This document shows positions 12,301 through 20,900 of a DNA stretch of 64,000 bases, in pieces (the stretch's first letter is position 1; each line of letters begins with the position of its first letter). The stretch comes from Nematostella vectensis (Eukaryota; Cnidaria; Anthozoa; Actiniaria; Edwardsiidae), in the NCBI RefSeq assembly GCF_932526225.1, contig NC_064037.1:2418001-2482000 (forward strand). Reading direction: 5' to 3'. The notes under the pieces are model-generated. The model ran no database searches and had not been told where the DNA came from. It saw only the letters and a program-made list of their open reading frames with translations. The translations under genes and the position numbers were made by a program.

Positions 12301-13831
12301 ATTATGTCTGAAGGACTAAATGAGCTTCCAGAAGATAAAACATGCACTGAGATTAAGTGCAAATGGTCTGACCCAAAGGGTGCCAAGTGTGAACCTAAAC
12401 TTGTAGAAGACCTGCATATTATATACAAGGCAAAATTTGGCACTGAACCACAACCAAAATCAGTGAAAAGTGTTTAAATCTAATGCCTCTAAAAATTATC
12501 TTCAGAGAAAGCTAAAATTGAAGACTGACATTTTAAAGGGAAATGAACGAGATAGTGTCCCTCCTATAGTTCATTTGATAGGTAAATGTACATTTAGAAG
12601 AGACAAAGCTAGTATTTTTATGAGCCGCAGAAAAATGTTAACAAAGTGAAGCCTTACCGATTTTGACTTTGTTGACCTTCGTCTTGGATTTTCTATGTCA
12701 ACTGCACAAGGCAGAGGGATAAATTCTGACATTGTACTGTTCCTTGTATTTCTGCTGGTTTTATAGGCTTCTTTTCTGAGCGCTGGAATATTGCTGGCAA
12801 GAAGGATGGACTGCACTCATCTTTAGACCATCTCCCGCCAACAAAATGGCAGGAGCAAAGACTTGTGCTCTCACTAATATGGAAGGATTTGCGTCCTATT
12901 TTTTCAAGCCACTTGCTGCGAAGCTTTTCGCTACTTGGTATTCTGTAGTACTGGAGATATGGCTGTTTTGAGCTGCGATTAGAGCAGTAAGCAGCACAAC
13001 AAAAGTCGTTCTTTCCCATTTTGTAGCGATTGCTTATTCGAACCTCAGCGCCCTTGCCCCCTAATGCGCAAAGGATTGTGGGTGATGTGGAAATGGAGAA
13101 TACATATGTAGGTCTGATCATACCTCATGGGTGTTGTCTCTAGCTTTTTTCCCACTAATGTGAGCCACTCGATTGAGCTTTTTTAGAATAATAAACAGCA
13201 AAGTGGCTCTAATCCTCCGTTCTGTGATCTCTGGGCACTGTAAGGACAAAAAATAAAATGGCATGACAAAAGGAGGAGGGGGAAGGGGTTTGTGAACGAG
13301 AGAAAAACATTGAAGCAGACTCCTTCCCCCTCCCCCTTAGAGCCCCTACGCAGGCTAAGAACCAGATTACCATTCTTGTCAAAACTAGTATTTGTGTTAG
13401 GTGTAGTTTTATCTTTCCTCTCCTATTTTAGGAAAATCAGATCAAATGACAGTACGTTTGCTGTTCATAGTTTACAGTCATGTTGTAATATAGTACTTGA
13501 TTGTGAAATATTTAGGGGGCTATCACCCTAGGAGTACTAATCGCGTTTCAGACATTTTTAGTTAAATCATTAAGTTGAAAGTTAAACGCACGTTTGGATC
13601 ATTGCCTTCGCGTTTCAAGTCGTTGATTTCTTCAAACAGTCTCTTCATCTCCTCACACGCCTTTCTGTATGAGCTCGAGTTACTAGATGCAGTTCCTTTG
13701 GCTGCTTCAAAGTCATCCACCTCTGCAGCAGACATTGGTGCAGATCGTACGATGCCGGATGGTGATTTGTGCTTCTTGTCCTGAGGAGAAGTCCCAGCTT
13801 CAGAGCCCGTGCGAGTTTTGCGTCGCTTCAT
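274..13831 (-). CDS. THOC5: THO complex subunit 5 (multi-exon gene, 3' end outside window)
   Basis: THOC5 is a subunit of the nuclear THO/TREX complex, which couples transcription to mRNA export. Exons recovered 5' to 3' on the minus strand, with phases that join: 13831-13592, 13237-13124, 10689-10592, 9026-8951, 8793-8723, 8370-8256, 7746-7536, 7126-7080, 6803-6701, 6449-6385, 3361-3260, 2941-2845, 2486-2375, 1186-1083, 709-622, 383-274. Family landmarks seen: [73 protein letters not shown] and [12 protein letters not shown]. One short segment, expected between the exons at 6701 and 6449, was not found convincingly; the phases require an exon of length 3n+2 there. A weak candidate at 6655-6606 fits the phase but not the family sequence. 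The remaining C-terminal part lies beyond base 1. Identification is secure. Exon borders are inferred from splice consensus and phase. Confidence 0.93.
1311..2158. mobile_element. MITE-like element with nested TATTATCGGACA inverted repeats
   Basis: The left end AAGGTAATGGTACCTATTAT is mirrored at about 2125-2158 by ATAATATAAACCACTACCTT, both flanked inward by the TCCGATAATA/TATTATCGGA core. Further inverted copies of CTATTATCGGACAG occur at about 1480-1494 and 1743-1758, suggesting a nested or internally duplicated element. It sits in a THOC5 intron. No coding capacity is recognised. Confidence 0.65.
3540..6268. repeat. 35-bp minisatellite, ~78 copies, in a THOC5 intron
   Basis: Head-to-tail array of a 35-base unit with core GATCTAGATATCAGTGTTTG followed by ACACTACAGGGTGTT. 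Variants are GTGCT, GTGTT and GTCCT plus a 32-base form that lacks three bases (GGGTGATCT). Each unit carries a small perfect inverted repeat, AGTGT-TTG-ACACT, and the palindromes TCTAGA and GATATC. Copies are nearly identical, which implies recent expansion or homogenisation. Confidence 0.97.
6385..6449 (-). CDS. THOC5: THOC5 small exon (IVTVNPS...)
   Basis: A 65-base exon between acceptor CACTCCAG and donor CAG-GTGGGT, reading [20 protein letters not shown]. It matches the family position of IMTVKAKV...ELITPIS, and its phase (0 in, 2 out) joins exactly to the next exon at 3361 ([18 protein letters not shown]). The 35-bp array fills the intron between them. Confidence 0.72.
7536..7746 (-). 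CDS. THOC5: THOC5 exon, most conserved block
   Basis: Encodes [14 protein letters not shown], then [20 protein letters not shown], then a predicted acidic tail. This aligns directly with the diagnostic THOC5 block (VQEYL..PLYVLFVQATAY). The acceptor is CTGTTTTCAG. The donor GTTAGT leaves phase 1, which joins the small acidic exon at 7126-7080 ([16 protein letters not shown]). Confidence 0.92.
8030..8115. mobile_element. Solo arm of the dispersed foldback family
   Basis: Shares AATACAATACACCAAAAACT, then TGCCAAATTTTCGTCTTTAA, with both arms of the foldback at 30013-30153. Similarity continues upstream (AAAAAGC...ACCAGAA). It abuts the third copy of the duplicated THOC5 exon end. A shorter fragment of the family lies near 22531-22556. 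Confidence 0.7.
8256..8370 (-). CDS. THOC5: THOC5 coiled-coil exon with duplicated 3' end
   Basis: Encodes [20 protein letters not shown] and ends [11 protein letters not shown], the conserved THOC5 motif, in phase 0 before donor GTACAG. The last ~30 bases of the exon plus the first ~30 bases of the intron occur twice more downstream in the intron (plus-strand anchors at 8262, 8202 and 8141, spacing 60-61). In the two copies the donor context has changed from AAAG-GTACAG to AAAT-GTACAG or AAAT-GTGCAG, so the first copy is the likely functional site. Confidence 0.88.
9083..9798. repeat. 19-bp minisatellite upstream of a THOC5 acceptor
   Basis: About 37 copies of the 19-base unit CAGTTAAGAGAATGGAGGT. 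On the gene strand it reads CTCTTAACTGACCTCCATT: pyrimidine-rich with branch-point-like CTTAACTGAC. The array ends about 57 bases upstream of the acceptor of the exon at 9026-8951. Confidence 0.96.
10836..10916 (-). repeat. tRNA-like / SINE remnant (B-box like)
   Basis: The minus strand contains GGGTTCAATCCC, a good RNA polymerase III B-box, about 45 bases after a poor A-box-like segment. It does not fold into a clean tRNA by eye, so a decayed tRNA-derived SINE in the THOC5 intron is more likely than a functional tRNA. Confidence 0.35.
11343..12476 (+). pseudogene. SWIM-zinc-finger-like ORF fragments of the transposon
   Basis: Two coding-looking pieces. The first (about 11343-11741) reads [20 protein letters not shown], later [19 protein letters not shown], and ends before a donor-like AG-GTTTGT. 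The second (about 12195-12476) reads [20 protein letters not shown], an exact CxC...CxH SWIM arrangement followed by [12 protein letters not shown]. In metazoan transposon-related proteins such SWIM modules precede a YqaJ-type nuclease. Here an upstream frame change and stop ([19 protein letters not shown] is in another frame) and the absence of a nuclease core indicate a broken copy. Confidence 0.55.
12693..13019 (-). pseudogene. THAP zinc-finger domain ORF of the transposon
   Basis: From [19 protein letters not shown] the THAP pattern is visible: C-x3-C, an aromatic/proline linker, [10 protein letters not shown] around the conserved Trp, then C-S-C-H-F (C-x2-H), and an AVPTIF-like box, FLPAIF. 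THAP domains bind DNA and are found at the N-terminus of several eukaryotic transposases. The ORF stops about 108 codons after this ATG with no catalytic domain recognised, so it is a truncated copy or a first exon. It begins just inside the inverted repeat, as expected for a transposase start. Confidence 0.78.
13592..13831 (-). CDS. THOC5: THOC5 exon 1 with start codon
   Basis: Encodes the first 80 residues from [10 protein letters not shown] basic, Ser-rich start resembling a nuclear-localisation stretch is followed by the conserved start of the coiled coil ([20 protein letters not shown]). The donor GTGCGT follows codon 80 in phase 0, and the next exon (13237-13124) continues with [13 protein letters not shown], as in the family. 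Read-through past the donor adds only nine residues before a stop, which supports splicing here. Confidence 0.88.
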
Positions 13832-14824
13832 GATGTAAACTGGACCAAATAAGTCTTATTAGAACAGAATTTCACAAAACGCTAAGCTTTTAAGCTCTTG
13901 GGGGAAATAGTGGAATGTATGTTGGCGGAAGCAACAACTAAAACGTGAAAACGATTTTACAATAAATTTAGAAACTTTTCCAGAAATCAAATATGGCCGC
14001 CAAAGGCCCGGCACCTAAGCAAATTCCCATCATGCCTTTCAGCACCACAGGAGCCCCAAGTCAGCCCCAATTTATTTGAAAATTTTGCAAATAGAGAGTC
14101 AAACAAAAAACTAATACCGCAGTTTTTTACTTCATCTTTTTAACTAGGTCATAACGTTTAAAGTCGTTCTTTGTAGGAAATGTTTGATGCCTTTGTTCTT
14201 TTTCCAAATATGGTCATTTGAGGGGCGGATTCCTGTGGAAAAGTAATTATGGGCTACGCGCAACCAAATGACATCACTTTATTTTTGTTTCCATTTTGTT
14301 GACGTTCCCACCTTCGATCCCCACTCACAACGCACGGTATGAAATAAGTTTTCATTGTTAATACAGAGGTGTTTTCCAGCCATAAATAGATTACAAACAA
14401 TTACTATATAATGCAGGACCTGTACGTTTCGTTTGATTGATTTCGGAGGCTGTGTTTGTATTTTTTTTTAGTGCTTACGAGTCGCGGGTTCCTGCTTGAT
14501 TCGCGCGCTTGCACGGGATCCTGGATAGTCAATTACTTCAGAAGGATTTTCTGGACGGTCTGGCGTGTATTTTCTGACTAAGCCTGCTATATTAAAGCTT
14601 TATGGTAAGTACGGATAGATCATTTTGCTCTGGTAAATTCGATCAATGCCCAGACAAGTGGTTTTGTTATATTTGTAGGACTTGGACCAACAACCAAGTA
14701 GTTTGGTTCACCTTTCGGCCTGCGAGGTTTTCCCGAAAATAGCTCTTCATCGCGGTAAGAAAGAGTTTACGATTGTTCCCTCGTAATCTTGCAATCATCC
14801 TAAAATCTGAGTGTTATCTACATT
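13832..14824. promoter_or_regulatory. Divergent THOC5 / MTMR intergenic promoter region
   Basis: About 1 kb separates the two start codons, which point away from each other. A probable non-coding first exon of the MTMR gene ends at about 14604 (TTTATG-GTAAGT). GC-rich stretches (CGCGCGCTTGC near 14500) lie in this otherwise AT-rich region. No TATA box is convincingly positioned. A shared bidirectional promoter is inferred from geometry. Confidence 0.5.
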
Positions 14825-14914
14825 ATGTCACTGCTTAGCCAAGTTAACTCGTATGTTAAACCTGAGCCGTGGTGGCAGAATGTAAACACACTCGAATGCA
14901 CAATTTTTCCCGGG
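14825..14914 (+). CDS. MTMR first coding exon
   Basis: [20 protein letters not shown] then [10 protein letters not shown], followed by donor GTAAGT. The LEC..IFP segment corresponds to SLECIQANQIFPRK in MTMR3. Its end phase (0) does not fit the next exon at 16958 (needs phase 1), so a mini-exon within 14915-16957 must carry the intervening residues. Confidence 0.75.
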
Positions 14915-17900
14915 GTAAGTTTATCGATATTGCCATGGAATAAAATCCAACGTTACATTATACCCTTAAAGCAAAATGTACCATTTTTTATAGTTACCAG
15001 TGGTGTTATCATCGCTAGATATCCCTAAGGAGTCTACGACACGTTAATTTTTTAAACAGTGCAGGTAGAATCGATTTGCACACGAATATCCAAGTTTGCA
15101 AGCAAATGAATTTTCTTATTTCCACACGAGAAAAGTATGATATTGATATTGTGTGGTACAAAGTGGACATCCCTTCCAATTACTCTTTTTATATTCTATT
15201 TTATGTCCTTTCTTGGTGCTAACATTATACCGAGCGAATCGTGTGCCGATTAATTATTAGTAGTTCTTGTGTCGCTTGTGGTTTACAGAATTGCCCAAAT
15301 CTGTACAAATTGTACAATTGGAATTCCTAATTATCCGCAATAGTCGCGAAAATTAAACTATCCAATTTGCATCACCTAAGTGCTCCTGCAGTCTATATTG
15401 CCATCTTTATGATCAGATGATGACAACTCTAACTAGCAAATTGCCAATAACGCCATATAAATCCGGAAGTAATTTGCTTGTAAAACAATCTATTCATACA
15501 TAGCCCATAAGTGATCATTAAGTGGCACTTTCTTCACATGACATTTAGAGTACTGTTTATTATTAGGTAAAGTAATTAAATTATGAAATATGCTGTTTCC
15601 TCATACAGAATGATTTAGTTTACAGTGTTGTAAAGAGTACCATTGGTGTTCATGAGAACACACAGCCTCCTTAATGCCTGTCTGGCAATCCCACACCAAT
15701 ACCCTAAATAACCTCAGCGCCCTGGGCGTTTATTAAATTTCAATGGTCCGGCGTTCATTAGATGGGAGGCGTTTATTAGGAAGGGGCGTTCTTTACAAAC
15801 TATGAAAATATAACAAATCCAACAGGCCTGGAACCAGAATCAAATTTCACCGAGGCAAAGCTAGCCACTGGGTGATAAATCCAAAAAAGACGGTGCTTTA
15901 TCTCATACTTTTCAATTGTGAAACACTAAACATCAAAATTTTACCGAGGCGAGTGCCTCACTTGCCTCGTGCTGGCTACGGCCCTGTCCAAGTGCTGTGG
16001 GGTTTCAGCCTCAGCCAGGATCATTTTAAATTATAGCCTGCTTAGCAAGCGTTTACCGTGTGACGAATAAAATGATTTCGTGCAAGTATGTGGTAAACTG
16101 GAGCGAGAAGTAGGCCTTGTTATTCCTGGATGCTACATTGCAAGGACAAAAACAAAAGAAAATTGCAGACATCCTAAGCAATGTGGTCAGGAACATTAAA
16201 GAGCGCTCATTTTGAACTTGACATTGAACAAGACGCTTCTCGCTTAACAGTGTTAATTAAGCAAGATGGCAATTAAATTACCATTTATATTTCCAGAATT
16301 CCTATGTCGTTTGTTTTTAAGCTGGCAGAAAAGGGAGTGGGGAGGGGAGGAGAGGGGGGCGTTTAATAGAGGGGGTGCGTTTATTAGAAAGGGGCGTTCA
16401 TTGCAAATTTGTAAGCTTAGGGGGGATGTTCATTAGATCAGAGGCGTTCTTTAGATAGGGGGCGTTTATTAGTTCATTTACGGTAATGTAGCTTAGTACT
16501 TCCTGTATCGATACTGCCTGCATGTTCATTGACAATTGTGACAATGAGTTTGGTACATTTCACTTTCAGTTTCGTCTCTGCTAATAAGCTGTCTAGCATA
16601 ATAGACCCTAAGTTAAGCTACTTTATAATAATTCATAGCTATAAACAGTGTTTCTTACCAGTTCTTCCCTATCCAGTTATCTAATTTGATAGATATTTTA
16701 GCAATCAATATAGAAACCTAAGATACCTGATACAAGTTTGAATTCACATAGGCTAATAAGTTACTAGGCATATAGCTATTTTGTTACAAAAAAATGTTAG
16801 GGTTTTGTATAGCATATGCTCTACTGTGGGTGAGTGTTAATTGGATTTTGAGTCTTTAGTTTCAAGATGTTAAAAATATGCAAGGGAGGCTAGAGTCATA
16901 GTTGGATAAAAAGACATCAAAAGTGCTAACAATGCAATCTTTGCATCCCATAATCAGATGATGAAAGCCTTCAAGTGAATTTCCCTGAGTTGAATGGAGA
17001 ATGCGTAGAGTTTCTCACAGCAACCGCAGATGCCACCCTGGCGCTCTCAAACTTCAGGCTCTTTATCACCTTCAAGTGTTCCTTCCTCAATGTGAGTGGA
17101 TCCCATGCCAGGTCACTTTCCTGCCAACTCATGATAATGGTTTGAGTATTCATTTTTTTATTTTTCAGATCCCCCTGATGCTGATAGAATCTGTTGAGTT
17201 ACGAGACTTGTTTATTTTACAAGTCAATTGCAAAGATGCTAGGTCATTCAGGTAATTGTTCTTTTATGTGTCATCTCCTTTTTTTGATTAAAATTGTCAA
17301 AGCAATCTATGAAGCAGAAATCACCCTAAAATTCCTTCCTGATGTCATGTTTTATATGCTGTCTCTACCTTTTTAAGAGAACTAGGTATGCCCTTTGTCT
17401 TAGTGACCTCTTTCCTGACCTCATGCAACCTTGCACAAAGAGGTTGAGACTCTTTGTACAATATTGACATGTCATTTAGAAGTCAGTTGTCTTTTTATTG
17501 TCCGGTTTTGATTTTACATCTTGCTTTTATAGGATTGTATTTGACAGTAATGACCAAAGTGTGGACTGGCTGCACAAGGTTTCGGCCAAGATTCTGCCAT
17601 ATAGTCGGATAGAAGATTTGTTTGCCTTTGCGCACTATGCCTGGAGTATGGCGTCTCCCAATAGTTTCACTTCCCAAGGTATAAAAATAGGCCCGTAAAA
17701 CATGCATGTAGCTACTGCAGGCAAGTATTTACAACTGTAATGTTATCATACATTTCTAGGTTATTTCTTATTATAGTAAAAAAAAGTATCGATGAACGGT
17801 ATAAGACTCCAATGGTTTAAAAAAAAAGGAAAAGAGAAAAATATTCAGTGGGGAGGATTTGAACTCATGACTTTACGCAACCTGCGGAATCGGATACAAC

Positions 17901-20900
17901 AACCTTAACCACTTAGCCACGAAGCCAACGCAAGCAAAGGATAAAATAAAAGATAAAAAGATAAAATACCCACAACAATTGATCACATTACTGTTGTACA
18001 ATATGTATTTTGCATAATAATCTTAAAATTATCATTTGATAAGTAAATTTGCGGGGGCATGTTTTTGTACGAAATAACTTAAGTTATATGTTTGAACCTA
18101 CAGAGAACCTCAATAAAGCTTTGCAGCTTGACTTAATGTCGAAAGGAATCGGATATTGGTGAAAAAATTTGAGCTTAAATACCAAATGAGAGCGTTTTTA
18201 CATGAGCTCGTGTGTTTTGGCACATATTGCAAACTCTTTATAAATCAATAACCTGACGTAAAGTTTGAACGATCATAACTCGGAATGTGAATGGAATGCA
18301 GCCGTATTCGAGTTTATCAAACAAAGCTGCCGTAGAAGCAAATATGTAAACATTTTTTAACAAAACTCAAAAGCTTTTGCTTATTTAGATATTTTCTTTT
18401 TTATTAAGTGATTCTAGGCTGGCGCTTCGTAACAATCATATCCCGAATTGTATCCGAGGTCAAATTTTCCCAGCAAACCCTGCGGCAAATCTTACTTTTT
18501 TCTTCTTTTTTTTCTCTGCGTGATGACATAGTAGCTACTTGCAAATGCGCAGTAGCTACAAAAATGATCACTTTAAGGCGGTATGATACTAAAAAAACTA
18601 AAAGTTTGAATATATGGCTCAGCGTAACACTCACTAGTTCCTGTGTTTTTAAAATTTGGCAGCAATAATTATTGATAGTGTAGCAGTGTAATGAACCTCA
18701 AAAACCTTGAAATTTTTACAATGCTTAGTAATATGAAGGCTTTTTACCAAAGAATGCTGGTTAAAATTATAAGCTTTTTGTTTGTTTACTTGATAATTTT
18801 CCATTTATGTCAACTATATAGCAATTTTAGGTTCATTACATAGTTTGAGGTATTAGCAATGAATATCCTTAGTTTGGTTTGTGTTCCAATTATAGTTTCA
18901 GAGCTAGAGCTGTTACCGTAAGAGCATTAAAATCATGTATTTTGGGTGTGGCTTGGTTACCATAGCAACAGTAACTGCCAAAATTGGTATCGAATGATTA
19001 GTCTCAATGAGGTTAATGATATGTGAAATAATAAAACTGCTAAGTCTTTTGCTTAAAATTTCTGTTGTCTTGGGTATCATACCCCCTTAAGTATTTTTTA
19101 GTGGTTAAATACTCCCCTTTCCCAGGGCTGATACCTATGACTGCACCTATGTATGCACCTTGAACTACAGATTGACGTCATAGCCTCAAACATGATGCGA
19201 CTATGATGTTTCAATTTGATTAAAAGACACAACTTCACTAAGAAATCTGCAGTGGTGTTATCCCTCCACCCAGCACCAGGGATCCACTTAGTTGATCAAT
19301 GGTATACTTCTCACCTTTTCTGACAATACCTTGCCTTTGTTTCAGATGCCTCTGCTATGCCATACTCTTTCCTTGAAGAAGTTCATCGCATGGGGTTTGA
19401 GACAGGTGTTGACTCTCCATGGAGGATATCTGATGCAAACTCGAGTTTTGAGTATGTTATGGACTTGGATCTATTCAAATGCATACTGTGGCTGACTGAG
19501 TTAACATGCCATCTTAATTTTGCTTGCAGAGTCTGTCGCACATACCCTAGGCTACATGTTATTCCTTCCAGTATCTCTGATAGTGATCTGGCCAAAGTAG
19601 CATCATTCAGGTGTTCAGGCCGATTTCCTTCCATAGTGTGGAGGTGAGGAGATTTGAAGTATTTGGACATCTTATGATAAACATGTGCATAATATTATTA
19701 TGTTGTTTGCTTGTTTGTTTGCCTGGCATCCATCATTCAGAAACATATCGGCAGACTCCCTGTAATACATTGTTACATATCCTGTGTGAACCCTACCTAC
19801 ATGTTTATTTTTTCACCATTCCAGGCACATGACAAATGGTGCAGTTATTGCCCGTTGCAGCCAGCCGCAGGTAGGCTGGCTTGGTTGGAGAAGCGCTGAG
19901 GATGAGCTGCTCTTACAGGCGATAGGACAAGCTTGCACGTCAGATCGCTACCCTTCAGTGGCTAAACTTCTCAATGGCATTACTGTGAATGGCATTAACA
20001 AAAAGCATGACATGGGTGATGTTCTGAATGGCCCTGCGGATATGTCAGAAGATGGTCCTATTGCAAGAAACCCCAAGCAGGTCCTGATTGTAGATGCACG
20101 GTCATATACTGCTGCCTATGCCAACCGTGGCAAAGGAGGCGGATTTGAGTATACAGGTGTGTATAATATATGGACCTTCCGATACTCCGATACACACGTC
20201 CGTGTATATTATTATACAGGTGTGTATAATATATGGACCTTCCCATACTCCGATACACACGTACATGTATATTAACTGTGGCAAAGGAGGCGGATTTGAG
20301 TATACAGGTGTGTATAATATATGGACCTTAGTATACAGATGTGTATAATACATGGACTTTAGTATACAGGTGTGTATAATACGTGGACCTTAGTATATAG
20401 GTGTGTATAATACATGGACCTTAGTATACAGGTGTGTATAATACATGGACCTTAGTATACAGGTGTGTATAATGCATGGACCTTAGTATACAGGTGTGTA
20501 TAATACATGGACCCTAGTATACAGGTGTGTATAATACATAGACCTTAGTATACAGGTGTGTATAATACATGGAACTTAGTATACAGGTGTGTATAATACA
20601 TGGACCTTAGTATACAGGTGTGTATAATACATGGACCTTAGTATACAGGTGTGTATAATATATGGACCTTAGTATACAGGTGTGTATAATACATGGACCT
20701 TAGTATACAGGTGTGTATAATACGTGGACCTTAGTATACAGGTGTGTATAATACATGGACCTTAGTATACAGGTGTGTATAATACATGGACCTTAGTATA
20801 CAGGTGTGTATAATACATGTACCTTAGTATACAGGTGTGTATAATACATGGACCTTAGTATACAGGTGTGTATAATACATGGACCTTAGTATACAGGTGT

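Larger units (their letters stand above)
11222..13110. mobile_element. Decayed DNA transposon with THAP and SWIM-like ORFs (THOC5 intron 2)
   Basis: The ends form an imperfect terminal inverted repeat of about 55 bases: left ATTCTCCATTCCCACATCAC at about 11243 and, on the opposite strand at about 13100, ATTCTCCATTTCCACATCAC, continuing through CCCAYAATCCTTTGYGCATT. Inside, a THAP-domain ORF reads inward from the right end, and a plus-strand gene with SWIM-like cysteines reads from the left end. The combination of THAP with a SWIM/YqaJ-type accessory protein is reminiscent of ISL2EU-like eukaryotic transposons; that assignment is inference. The right end lies within about 15-20 bases of the THOC5 exon 2 donor (GTATGA at 13123). 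Confidence 0.8.

Noticed and set aside
17840-17927. Functional tRNA gene
   Set aside because: A- and B-boxes are present but the acceptor and anticodon arms do not pair convincingly; better called tRNA-derived repeat.
19611-20353. Minus-strand and alternative-frame ORFs over the MTMR phosphatase exons
   Set aside because: Shadows of the conserved plus-strand exons and of the 31-bp array.
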